Shown in pieces: positions 26,094 to 34,157 of a stretch of DNA of 64,000 nt (position 1 is the stretch's first letter; each line of letters opens with the position of its first letter). Location: positions 288,581 through 352,580 of the forward strand of contig NZ_JAOEBG010000004.1 of NCBI RefSeq assembly GCF_029836165.1, read 5' to 3'. The notes beneath the pieces were generated by a model. The model was not told the DNA's origin and did no database searches. It worked only from the letters and a program-made list of their open reading frames with translations. The translations under genes were made by a program, and so were the position numbers. This stretch comes from Pseudomonas sp. GD04091 (GTDB taxonomy: Bacteria > Pseudomonadota > Gammaproteobacteria > Pseudomonadales > Pseudomonadaceae).

Positions 26094-26774
26094 ATGACCG
26101 ACATCCTGCCCTCGCATCAGATCGTGCACGTGGCCGGCACCGAGCTCTGGTTGCTGGCGGCAAAGGCGGTATGGTGGCCCGCACGCCAGACATTGCTGGT
26201 CGCCGATATCCACCTGGGCAAGGCCGCCAGCTACCGGGCGCTGGGCCAACCGGTTCCCAGCGGCACGACCGCCAGCAACCTGCAACGTCTGGACGCGCTG
26301 CTGCAGGTGTTCACCTGTCAGCGGCTCATCTTCCTGGGCGATTTCCTGCACAGCGCCAAAGGCAGGACGCAGCGGACCCTCGCCACCCTCGCCGAGTGGC
26401 GCAGCCGCCATCCAGGGCTTGCGATCACGCTGGTGCGAGGCAACCACGACAGGCATGCCGGCGATCCACCCGCCGCGCTGGGCATCGAGGTGGTCAGCGA
26501 GCCACTGCTGCTCGGCCCCTTCGCCTTGCAGCACGAGCCCAACCCTCACGCCCGATGTCATGTGCTGGCAGGCCATGTCCACCCAGCGTTTCTCCTGCGT
26601 GGTCGTGGTCGCCAGCAGGTGCGACTGCCCTGTTTCGCGGTCGGCGAACAGCTGACCCTGTTGCCCTCGTTCGGCGCGTTCACCGGCGCCTTCACGCTCC
26701 AGCCAGCGATCGGGCAGCGCGTGTTCGTAACCGCGGACGCAGGCATATGGGAAGTTCCCGCGACCACCCTGTAA
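26094..26774 (+). CDS. pdeM: Ligase-associated DNA endonuclease PdeM (MPE)
   Basis: A 226-residue calcineurin-like metallophosphoesterase. The two-metal site motifs are in order: ADIHLGKA, GDFLHSAKG, RGNHDRHAG and GHVHPAF. In P. putida the homologue (MPE) is a manganese-dependent single-strand DNA endonuclease encoded with the ligase, Lhr helicase and exonuclease. The start ATG 26094 lies 12 bp after the helicase stop. It is the last gene of the cluster; AT-rich sequence follows. Confidence 0.9.
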   Translation: MTDILPSHQIVHVAGTELWLLAAKAVWWPARQTLLVADIHLGKAASYRALGQPVPSGTTASNLQRLDALLQVFTCQRLIFLGDFLHSAKGRTQRTLATLAEWRSRHPGLAITLVRGNHDRHAGDPPAALGIEVVSEPLLLGPFALQHEPNPHARCHVLAGHVHPAFLLRGRGRQQVRLPCFAVGEQLTLLPSFGAFTGAFTLQPAIGQRVFVTADAGIWEVPATTL

Positions 26775-27141
26775 TCAACGCAGCTGTATCTTTCACGAAT
26801 ATTTTCAAATCGTTTTACATATGTTCTACATTCGCTCACATCTTGCGACACGCCATTAAAATTCTTTCACCAAAAACATCCATAACTCGCAAAACTGTTA
26901 ATTGAAATAACAGTTCGAGCGCCAGACAATTAGCTCGCCGCCCGGCTCCTGCCAATGTGCCTTCAGGCCCTAGGCAAAGCGGGCGTGCCGGACTCGTCGC
27001 CTGCACCAATACGTTCGCACCTCTTTTAAAGTTGCGTGTAATGCCCTGCGAGTTTGAAAAGCCTTATCCGCCAAGTATTCACGAATACTTCGACATCCCG
27101 CCCATGCAATAAAACCGGGCTGAAACTTCCCGAGGAAACCT
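26775..27141. promoter_or_regulatory. AT-rich intergenic region with two dyads
   Basis: 367 bp without a gene, much richer in AT at 26780-26930 than its flanks. It holds an 8-bp inverted repeat AACTGTTA / TAACAGTT at 26893-26915 and the near-continuous palindrome AAGTATTC-AC-GAATACTT at 27073-27090. The latter ends 52 bp before the reductase gene and is a good operator candidate. CGAGGAAAC at 27130-27138 supplies that gene's ribosome site. Confidence 0.5.
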
Positions 27142-28299
27142 ATGAACACCCCCATTACCGGTGTGCCCACCGTCCTTCATTCGACGCAGGAGCGAATTCT
27201 GCTGACCGGCGCCACGGGTTTTCTCGCAGGCGCAGTCGCCGCCCAGCTGATGGCCCAGGGGCACGCCGCGGCCCTGTGCTTCCTCGTCCGCGCCCAATCG
27301 CCCGCTCAAGGCTTGCAGCGCCTGCGCGACAACCTGCGCCAGCATGGTGTCAGCGAAGCCGACGCCCTGGCGCTGAGCGAAACGCAGATCATCTGCGGCG
27401 ACTTCCTCGATACCGGCTGGCTGGCCCGTGAAACTCCACGGCTCTGGCAGATGGACCGGGTGATCAACTGCGCCGCGGTGGCATCGTTCTCGAATAATCC
27501 GTCGATCTGGCCGGTCAACGTCGAAGGCACGTTCGCCTTTGCCGAAGTGCTGAGCCGCTCCCCCCGGCTGAAACGCTTCCTGCACGTCGGCACCGCCATG
27601 TGCTGTGGTCCGCAGCGCCAGTCGCCAGTCAGCGAATCGTGGGAGTTTCCGGACGCCGAGCAGCAGCTGGTGGACTACACCGCCTCCAAGGCGGAAATCG
27701 AGCGGCGCATGCGCGAAGCGCTGCCAGGCCTGCCTCTGGTGGTGGCGCGCCCGTCGATCGTGGTGGGCCATCGCAGCCTGGGTTGCCAGGCTTCCGGCAG
27801 CATCTTCTGGGTGTTCCGCATGGGCTTCGCCCTGGAAAGCTTCACCTGCGGCCTTGAAGAGCAGATCGACGTGATCCCGGTGGACTACTGCGCCGAAGCG
27901 CTGATCGGCCTGACGCTCAAGCCGCGGCTTGGGCACGACCTCTACCACATCTCCGCCGGGCACCAAGCCGCCTGCACCTTCGCCGAGATCGACGCAGCCT
28001 TCGCCCTGGCCAACGGGGCCGAGCCGGTGGGCGAGCGCTACCGCAAGGTCGACGTCGATGACCTGAAGACCCTCGCCAGCCACTTCGAAACCCGTATCGG
28101 CCCGGCCAATCCGCGCCTGGTGCTGCGGGCCCTGCGGCTGTACAGCGGGTTTGCCGACCTGAACTACCTGTTCGACAACAGCCGCCTGCTCGATGAAGGC
28201 ATCGCCCGGCCGCCACGCTTCACCGATTACCTGGATGTGTGCGTCAGGTCGTCCAGCGGGGTGAGCATCGCGACGCAGATGCAATGGGACTTCAAATGA
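27142..28299 (+). CDS. Extended SDR / thioester-reductase-like NAD(P)-dependent protein
   Basis: A 385-residue extended short-chain dehydrogenase of the type found in thioester (carboxylic acid) reductases and male-sterility-like fatty acyl reductases. The cofactor motif is TGATGFLAG (residues 22-30). The catalytic YxxxK is in DYTASKAE, with upstream Thr/Ser in HVGTAMCCG. VARPSIVVG and DVIPVDYCAEAL are typical of the family. It is stand-alone, without adenylation or carrier domains, so the substrate cannot be told. It is probably monocistronic, with a palindrome upstream at 27073-27090. Confidence 0.8.
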   Translation: MNTPITGVPTVLHSTQERILLTGATGFLAGAVAAQLMAQGHAAALCFLVRAQSPAQGLQRLRDNLRQHGVSEADALALSETQIICGDFLDTGWLARETPRLWQMDRVINCAAVASFSNNPSIWPVNVEGTFAFAEVLSRSPRLKRFLHVGTAMCCGPQRQSPVSESWEFPDAEQQLVDYTASKAEIERRMREALPGLPLVVARPSIVVGHRSLGCQASGSIFWVFRMGFALESFTCGLEEQIDVIPVDYCAEALIGLTLKPRLGHDLYHISAGHQAACTFAEIDAAFALANGAEPVGERYRKVDVDDLKTLASHFETRIGPANPRLVLRALRLYSGFADLNYLFDNSRLLDEGIARPPRFTDYLDVCVRSSSGVSIATQMQWDFK

Positions 28300-28317
28300 C
28301 CTGTCGGCGGTGAAGCC

Positions 28318-29352
28318 TCAGTAGTCGCCCCGCTTGCGGAATGCCCAGCGCCCGGCGATGACGGTGAAGGTGACCACCAGCGCCACCAGCACCCAGAACC
28401 CGTGGGGGTCGTCCGCCAGCGGCACGCCGCCGACGTTCATGCCGAAGAAGCCGGCGATGATGTTGATCGGCAACGCCAGCACCGTCACCACGGTGAGGGT
28501 GAACAGCGTGCGGTTGTTCTCTTCGGTGAGCTTGGCGGCAATCTCTTCCTGCAGCAGCTTGATCCGTTCGACCAGGCTGGTGAGGTCGTTGATGATCACC
28601 GAGAACTCTTCGGTGGACGCGCGCAGCTGGCGGATGTCCTGCTCACGCAGCCACTCCGGCGGGCGATTGAGCAGGCGCAGCAGCGAACCTGGCTCGAGCG
28701 CCAGCAGCCGTTGCAGGCGCACCAGCACGCGGCGCTGACTGCTGAGCTCGGCGCGATTGTCGCTCAGGCGCAGCGACAGCAACTGGTCCTCGATGCGGTC
28801 GACCTTCAAGGTGGTCTCCCGCACCACCTGGGTCAGCAGGTCACTCTGGTCGCGCACCAGGTGCACCAGCAGTTCCACGGTCGAGCCGAAACGCTCACCG
28901 CGCTTGACCGAGGAACGCAGTTCGTCCACCGAATGCAAGGGCTGCAGGCGCGCGCTGACCAGCAGCCGGCTGCGGGCGCAGGCCCAGAGTGTGGAGACGT
29001 CGGAAGATACCAGGCCAAAGCTGAACACCACATCGTTGACCACCGCCAGCAACGCCGAGTCGGTGTGCTCGATGCGCGTGGAGCGCGAGCCTTCGCGCAG
29101 GGTCTCGAAAAAGGTTTCCGGCAGGTCCAGGTTGGCCTTCATCCAACGCTCGCAGGCCGCATGGGCGAGGTTCAGGTGCAGCCAGATGAATTCGTCGTCA
29201 GGCGGCGCCTGCAGCTGTGCCACGGCCTGGGCCGAGTCGATCTCGCGGCCCGGCTCGCCGGGGCGGAAGGCAAAGCCGTACAGCAGGCCATGCAGGTCGG
29301 CTTCGTGATGGGGATTGGCATTACCGGACAGCATCGAGATGAGCTCACGCAT
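28318..29352 (-). CDS. zntB: ZntB-like CorA-family zinc transporter
   Basis: A 344-residue CorA-superfamily inner-membrane transporter. The large N-terminal cytoplasmic domain ends in a long helix (ERIKLLQEEIAAKLTEENNRTLF). Two C-terminal membrane spans follow, with the signature GMN in FFGMNVGGVPL between them. The ZntB-like features are the short periplasmic loop after GMN and the overall length. It probably carries zinc, in exchange with or driven by protons, as shown for enteric ZntB. A later ATG (MLSGNANPHHEADLHG) is an alternative start, six codons downstream. Confidence 0.85.
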   Translation of the reverse strand: MRELISMLSGNANPHHEADLHGLLYGFAFRPGEPGREIDSAQAVAQLQAPPDDEFIWLHLNLAHAACERWMKANLDLPETFFETLREGSRSTRIEHTDSALLAVVNDVVFSFGLVSSDVSTLWACARSRLLVSARLQPLHSVDELRSSVKRGERFGSTVELLVHLVRDQSDLLTQVVRETTLKVDRIEDQLLSLRLSDNRAELSSQRRVLVRLQRLLALEPGSLLRLLNRPPEWLREQDIRQLRASTEEFSVIINDLTSLVERIKLLQEEIAAKLTEENNRTLFTLTVVTVLALPINIIAGFFGMNVGGVPLADDPHGFWVLVALVVTFTVIAGRWAFRKRGDY

Positions 29353-29400
29353 ACGAAATCCGATGATAGTGTCGAGCGGATGACAGCTGGATGACAGCGC

Positions 29401-30969
29401 TCAAGGGCGTACATCGACCTCGATGACGTCCGCCATGCAGTAACGGTCCCGGCCCTGGCGCTTGGCTTCGTACAGCGCCCTGTCCGCCGCCGCCATCAGG
29501 TTGTCCGGCGTGATCGGCTCCAGCGTGGGCGTGCCCACGGCGATGCCCGCGCTGGTCGAGACGCGCCCCAGCGGGCTGCCGACGTGCTCCATGGCCTGGC
29601 GGCGCAACAGCTGGAGGATCTCCTGGACGATCACGCTGGCGCCCTGCGCGTCGGTATTGGGCAGCAACAAGGTGAACTCTTCGCCGCCATAGCGCACCGC
29701 CAGGTCACCGGGGCGCTTGAGCGCCTGGCGCAGCAGCGCACCGAAACGGCGCAGGCACTCGTCTCCCGCCGGGTGGCCGTAATGATCGTTGTAGGCCTTG
29801 AAGTGGTCGAGGTCGAGCATGACCAGGGCCAGCGGATAGCCCTGGCGCCGGGCCCGGCGAATCTCCGGCTCGAGCACGGCGTCCAGGCGCCGGCGGTTGC
29901 CCAGCCCGGTCAGGCTGTCGGTCAACGCCATGGCCTTGAGGGTCTGGTGCGCCTGGTGCAGCGCACGTTCGATGACGATGCGCTCGCGCAGCTGGCGCAG
30001 GACGATCCAGCCAAAACCCGCAAGACCGATCAACACCAGTACCAGCACCAGCACCGACTTGATCATGTCGTGGCGCCAGGGCGCGATGATCGATTCGGTC
30101 GACAGCCCCGCCTCCACCACCAGCGGGTAACTCGACAGCGCGCGAAAGGCGTACAGCCGCGGCGTGCCGTCGACCACCGCCACCGCCTCGGCCACACCCT
30201 CGCTGGCATAGGGCAGGTAGTTGCGGAAGATCTCGCTGTTGGCCAGGCTGCGGCCGATCACCTGCTCGACGAAGGGCCGACGCACGAGGATCGTGCCGTC
30301 GCGCTTGGCCAGCACCAGCGCGCCGCGCTGGTCGATCTTGAAGTCGCCGTAGTAGCGCACGAACCAGTCGACCTTGATGGTGCCCAGCAGCACCCCGGCG
30401 AAACTGCCGTCGGGATGATCCAGGCGCCGGGAGATGGGAATGATCAGGTCGCCGGTCGAACGGCTGCGCACCACGGTGCCGATACGCACCTCGCGATCGC
30501 GGTGGCTGCGGTGGTAGATGAAATAGGCACGGTCGGCGTTGTTGGCCGAGGGCGGCACGGCGTCCTTGTCGGTGACGATCCAGCCACCGTCGGGGCCATA
30601 GACGAACAGGCCATGCAACTGCGGCATGATCGCCATCTGCTGCTTGAGCAGGGCGTGCAGCCGGGGCCTGTCGATGACGCCGAAGCCGTCACCCTCGAGG
30701 CGCTCGGCCAGTGCCGAGGTGATGGCATCGACCTGGCGGATGGTGTCCTCGGCGTGCTGGGCGGTAGCCCGGGCCAGGTTGGTCACGGCGTCCTCGGCAT
30801 TGATGAACACCTGGCGGTAGTCGCGCCAGATGCGCCAGCCCTCGATCAGCACGAAGGCCAGCATCACCACGGCCATGAAGCCCAGCACCAGGCGGAACAA
30901 CGACGTGGCGCGGCCCTCGCCGGTCACCGCGAATACGCCGTCTTCGCTCTGCTTCCTGGTTGCACGCAT
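29401..30969 (-). CDS. Membrane-bound diguanylate cyclase (CACHE sensor-GGDEF)
   Basis: A 522-residue diguanylate cyclase. Residues about 24-46 are the first membrane span. Residues about 50-295 form a periplasmic double-CACHE-like sensor (DAVTNLARATAQHAEDTIRQVD, LFVYGPDGGWIVTDKDA, ISRRLDHPDGSFAGVLLGTI). A second span (VLVLVLVLIGLAGFGWIVL) follows, then a GGDEF domain with the active-site variant RYGGEEF. It should make cyclic di-GMP in response to an extracellular ligand. ATG 30969 is chosen since AGGGA precedes it; an ATG 18 bp upstream lacks a site. No I-site RxxD was confirmed. Confidence 0.9.
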   Translation of the reverse strand: MRATRKQSEDGVFAVTGEGRATSLFRLVLGFMAVVMLAFVLIEGWRIWRDYRQVFINAEDAVTNLARATAQHAEDTIRQVDAITSALAERLEGDGFGVIDRPRLHALLKQQMAIMPQLHGLFVYGPDGGWIVTDKDAVPPSANNADRAYFIYHRSHRDREVRIGTVVRSRSTGDLIIPISRRLDHPDGSFAGVLLGTIKVDWFVRYYGDFKIDQRGALVLAKRDGTILVRRPFVEQVIGRSLANSEIFRNYLPYASEGVAEAVAVVDGTPRLYAFRALSSYPLVVEAGLSTESIIAPWRHDMIKSVLVLVLVLIGLAGFGWIVLRQLRERIVIERALHQAHQTLKAMALTDSLTGLGNRRRLDAVLEPEIRRARRQGYPLALVMLDLDHFKAYNDHYGHPAGDECLRRFGALLRQALKRPGDLAVRYGGEEFTLLLPNTDAQGASVIVQEILQLLRRQAMEHVGSPLGRVSTSAGIAVGTPTLEPITPDNLMAAADRALYEAKRQGRDRYCMADVIEVDVRP

Positions 30970-31027
30970 CGAAATCCCTGCCGTCAATCATCTGCCGCCA
31001 ATGAATATAGTTCAGCGGCGACAGTGT

Positions 31028-31894
31028 TCAGGCCCTGCCCGCCAACCGAGCCTCGCAAGACGTCAATTGTCGACGCATCTCTTCGCTGGCGCCCTGGGCC
31101 TGGGCCAGGATGGCGCGCAGCCCTTGTACCTGGGCATCGCGCTGTTCCAGTTGCTGGCACAGTTCGGTGCGCTGCGCGACAGCCTGGCGCTGCTCGGCCA
31201 GCAAGCGCTCGTTGTCGCGGTGCAGGCGGGTCGACGTCTCCTGGTGAGCCATGGCGCCCTGCTGCAGCGTCTGCAGCTGACCCTGCAGTTGCCGCACCTG
31301 GGTATCAATGCGGCGCTGCTCCTGCTCGCGCTGTTCGCGGTAATGGGCCAGCGCCTCACGGGCGGCGTGATGCTTTTCCTCGAGCGAGCGGATCTGCTCG
31401 TCCTTGTCGGCCAGGCGCAGCTGTAGCTCGCCAAGCGATTGCTTGAGGCTGACGCTGCGCAGTTGCTCGGCCTGCAGCATGGCCTGGGTGGTCGAGTGTG
31501 CCTGCGATTCGGACTGCAGCGCGTCGGCCTGCTCCCGGATCTGCTGGTGCGCCGCGGCCAGAGCACGCTGCGCCAATTGCAGTTGCGCCTGCAGCTGGTC
31601 GCGCTGCTGATTGAACGCCGCTTCGGCGGCGTCGACGCGAGCCTTGGCCTCCTCCAGCAACTGCGCCGCCAGCTGCTCCACCAGTCGCGCCAAGGGCTCG
31701 CTCACGCATGCGGTGCCTTCTAACGCCACCGGCTGGCGATCGCCCAGCTCTTTCAGGTAACGGTGGATGGTGGTCTTCGAGCCCGTGTTTCCCAGCTCGA
31801 TACGTACCGCATCGATACTGGGATGCTCGCCGCGGGCAAGCAGCGCATCGCGTGCCTGCTGTACCACCACTTTGTTGATTCCGCCCCTGGCCAT
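31028..31894 (-). CDS. KfrA-like DNA-binding coiled-coil protein
   Basis: A 288-residue protein. An N-terminal KfrA-type DNA-binding domain (residues about 1-60: INKVVVQQARDALLARGEHPSI, GSKTTIHRYLKELG) is followed by a very long glutamine-rich coiled coil to the C-terminus. KfrA proteins of plasmids bind palindromes in their own promoters and act in partition or transcription; chromosomal homologues occur in Pseudomonas with unknown role. The palindrome TGCTACGTAGCA lies 25 bp upstream of the start and is probably its autoregulatory site. Confidence 0.8.
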   Translation of the reverse strand: MARGGINKVVVQQARDALLARGEHPSIDAVRIELGNTGSKTTIHRYLKELGDRQPVALEGTACVSEPLARLVEQLAAQLLEEAKARVDAAEAAFNQQRDQLQAQLQLAQRALAAAHQQIREQADALQSESQAHSTTQAMLQAEQLRSVSLKQSLGELQLRLADKDEQIRSLEEKHHAAREALAHYREQREQEQRRIDTQVRQLQGQLQTLQQGAMAHQETSTRLHRDNERLLAEQRQAVAQRTELCQQLEQRDAQVQGLRAILAQAQGASEEMRRQLTSCEARLAGRA

Positions 31895-31918
31895 TGCTCA
31901 CTCCGCTGTTTCGTACTG

Positions 31919-31942
31919 TGCTACGTAGCATGTAATACGTAG
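31919..31942. promoter_or_regulatory. Palindromic operator candidate upstream of the KfrA-like gene
   Basis: A perfect 12-bp palindrome TGCTACGTAGCA (31919-31930) is followed by a second partial copy ATACGTAG (31935-31942). The spacing and position, just before the kfrA-like start, fit an autoregulated promoter. Confidence 0.6.
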
Positions 31943-32295
31943 CGAATAGTGAACTTGCTCACATGCAAATTCAAGCGAGCGGCTGCTGCAGGTTCACTGG
32001 CCGGGTCGCTGAAGCCTAGGGCGACGGGACGCGTTGCCAGTGCATTCAGTGCGCGAATAACATCGCAGGCCCCGCATAGCGCAGCCCACTTGACTCTAGC
32101 TTCCTCATAGATGAGATCTATCACCTCATCCAGTCTATCGATTTGACTGCGTCAAATTGCCTCGGATAACGTGCGGCCCACTTCGAAGCCGCCCATCTCC
32201 ATGGGTTGCGCCGCTGTATCCGCCTTGTTCCCGTCAAATCCTGACCCACGGCCCGCTTCCGGCGGCGCTGTCGTCCTTGCGTTCGAGTTGTTGAA
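31943..32295. promoter_or_regulatory. Divergent intergenic region, KfrA-like gene / FNT channel
   Basis: About 350 bp with no convincing gene. The inverted repeat ATTTGAC-TGC-GTCAAAT lies at 32141-32157. It resembles an FNR/ANR dyad but the centre is 3 nt and the half-sites read TTGAC, so ANR control is not supported as such. It is the best operator candidate for the downstream channel gene. Confidence 0.4.
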
Positions 32296-33084
32296 ATGTC
32301 TGTGAATACCCCCTCCCGGATCACTGAACTGGCCATGCAAGCCGGCACCAGGAAAGCGCACCTGGCTACTCGTGCCACCTTGATCCTGGGCTTTCTGGCC
32401 GGCGCGTTCATTTCGCTGGGCTTCCTGCTGGCAATCCATGTAAGCACGATGATCCCGGCGCCTTGGGCGTCATTCGGCAACTTGCTGGGCGCCGCGGTCT
32501 TCCCCATCGGCCTCATCCTGGTGATCCTGGCCGGTGGCGAGCTGCTCACCGGCAACATGATGAGCCTGCCACTGGCGCTGTTCGCCGGGCGTATCCGTCC
32601 CTGGGCCGTACTGCGCAACTGGACGCTGGTGACCGTGGCCAACCTGCTGGGCGCATTGTTCGTCGCCTACTGCTTCGGCCACCTGCTCGGGCTGACCGAA
32701 GGGCCGTACCTGAACAAGACCCTGGCCGGGGCCACCAGCAAGGTCAGCGCCGACTTCCTGCATGCATTCGTCTCCGGCATCGGTTGCAACTGGCTGGTGT
32801 GCCTGGCGGTGTGGTTGTCCTACGCCAGCCGCGAGGTGAGCGGCAAGATCCTCGGCATCTGGTTCCCGATCATGGCCTTCGTCGCCATCGGCTTCCAGCA
32901 CGTGGTGGCCAACATGTTTCTGATTCCGGCGGCGATCTTCGCCGGCTACCTGAGCTGGGGCCAGTTGCTGGAAAACCTGGCGGCGGTGTTCCTGGGCAAT
33001 GCCGTGGGTGGCGCGATCTTCGTCGGCCTGGCGTACTACGTATCGTACGGTGTTCCGCCAGAGGAACAGGGCGCGACGCAATAA
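32296..33084 (+). CDS. Formate/nitrite transporter (FNT) family channel
   Basis: A 262-residue inner-membrane protein with six hydrophobic spans and the FNT repeats (LLGAAVFPIGLILVILAGGELLTGNMM and GIGCNWLVCLAVWLSYASR; FLGNAVGGAIFVG). The family forms pentameric channels for formate, nitrite or similar small anions. The exact anion is not clear; this subgroup is often annotated YfdC/YwcJ-like. It converges on cioB across a hairpin terminator. Neighbouring genes encode a formate-dehydrogenase-like protein and a terminal oxidase, which would suit formate, but this is inference. Confidence 0.88.
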   Translation: MSVNTPSRITELAMQAGTRKAHLATRATLILGFLAGAFISLGFLLAIHVSTMIPAPWASFGNLLGAAVFPIGLILVILAGGELLTGNMMSLPLALFAGRIRPWAVLRNWTLVTVANLLGALFVAYCFGHLLGLTEGPYLNKTLAGATSKVSADFLHAFVSGIGCNWLVCLAVWLSYASREVSGKILGIWFPIMAFVAIGFQHVVANMFLIPAAIFAGYLSWGQLLENLAAVFLGNAVGGAIFVGLAYYVSYGVPPEEQGATQ

Positions 33085-33099
33085 CCCACCAGCAAGATG

Positions 33100-33122
33100 A
33101 AGGGGCCGTCATGCGGCCCCTT
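33100..33122. terminator. Bidirectional hairpin terminator between FNT gene and cioB
   Basis: A perfect 9-bp stem (AAGGGGCCG / CGGCCCCTT) with a 5-nt loop lies between the convergent stops at 33084 and 33127. Pyrimidine-rich sequence follows on the plus strand. Confidence 0.75.
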
Positions 33123-33126
33123 CCCT

Positions 33127-34143
33127 TCAGTGATAGGCATCCCCGGCCTGGACCTTGCCACGGAACACGTGGTAGCTCCAGAAGGTGTACGCCAGGATGA
33201 TCGGGATGATGAACAGCGCCCCGATCAAGGCGAACAACTGGCTGCTAAGCGGTGCCGCCGCCTGCCACAGGGTGATCCCCGGGGGCACGATGTTCGGCCA
33301 GATACTGATCGCCAACCCCAGGTAGCCGAGGAACACCAGCCCCACCACGGCAATGAACGGCAGGTGCGAATGGCGCTTGCGCAGGGTTTTCTGGATCACC
33401 ACCACGGCCACCACCGCGAACACGGCAATCAGCAGCGAGCGCAACCCGTGACTGGCGCCGAACCAGCGCTGGGCGATGTCGTCATGCAGCCACGCGGTCC
33501 AGGCGCAGATCACCACGATCACCAGTGCCAACAGGTAGGTCAGCGGCCGGCTGTAGTGGCGCATGCGCGATTCGAGCATGCCGTCGGTCTTGATCAGCAG
33601 CCAGGTGCTGCCCAGCAGTGCGTAGGTCAGCAGCAGACCGACGCCGCAGAACAGCGGGAATGGCGACAACCAGTCCCAGCCGGAACCGGCGAACTGGCGA
33701 TCCACCACCGGGATACCGTTGATGTAGGTGCCGATGGCCACGCCCTGGAAGAAGGCGGCGAGCACCGAACCGCCGATGAACGCCTTGTCCCACAGGTGAC
33801 GCTTGCGTGGATGGGCCTTGAAGCGGAACTCGAAGGCCACGCCACGGAAGATCAGCCCGGCCAGCACCAGCACCAGCGGCAGGTACAGCGCCTCGAGGAT
33901 CACCGAGTACGCCAGCGGGAAGGCGCCATACAGCGCCGCCGCGCCGAGCACCGCCCAGGTCTCGTTGCCGTCCCACACTGGCGCCACGGTGTTCATCATC
34001 ACATCACGGTCGCTGGAGTCGCCGATCAGCGGGAAGAGAATCCCCAAGCCCAGGTCGAAGCCATCCATGATCACGTACATCATCAGGCCGAAGGCGATGA
34101 TCACGCCCCAGATGACCGAAAGGTCGATACCTTGAATCGTCAT
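33127..34143 (-). CDS. cioB: Cyanide-insensitive terminal oxidase subunit II
   Basis: A 338-residue CydB-type subunit of a cytochrome bd-family quinol oxidase. The family opening VIWGVIIAFGLMMYVIMDGFDLGLGILFP is present, and eight or nine hydrophobic spans follow. It acts with CioA in the inner membrane, reducing oxygen with electrons from ubiquinol. It starts 14 bp after cioA on the same strand and ends at a terminator hairpin. No CydX-like small gene was seen downstream. Confidence 0.93.
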   Translation of the reverse strand: MTIQGIDLSVIWGVIIAFGLMMYVIMDGFDLGLGILFPLIGDSSDRDVMMNTVAPVWDGNETWAVLGAAALYGAFPLAYSVILEALYLPLVLVLAGLIFRGVAFEFRFKAHPRKRHLWDKAFIGGSVLAAFFQGVAIGTYINGIPVVDRQFAGSGWDWLSPFPLFCGVGLLLTYALLGSTWLLIKTDGMLESRMRHYSRPLTYLLALVIVVICAWTAWLHDDIAQRWFGASHGLRSLLIAVFAVVAVVVIQKTLRKRHSHLPFIAVVGLVFLGYLGLAISIWPNIVPPGITLWQAAAPLSSQLFALIGALFIIPIILAYTFWSYHVFRGKVQAGDAYH

Positions 34144-34157
34144 TGTTCAGCTCCTTC

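Noticed and set aside
32141..32157. Possible ANR/FNR box before the FNT channel
   Set aside because: The dyad has a 3-nt centre and TTGAC/GTCAA half-sites instead of TTGAT-N4-ATCAA, so I only list it as an unspecified inverted repeat.
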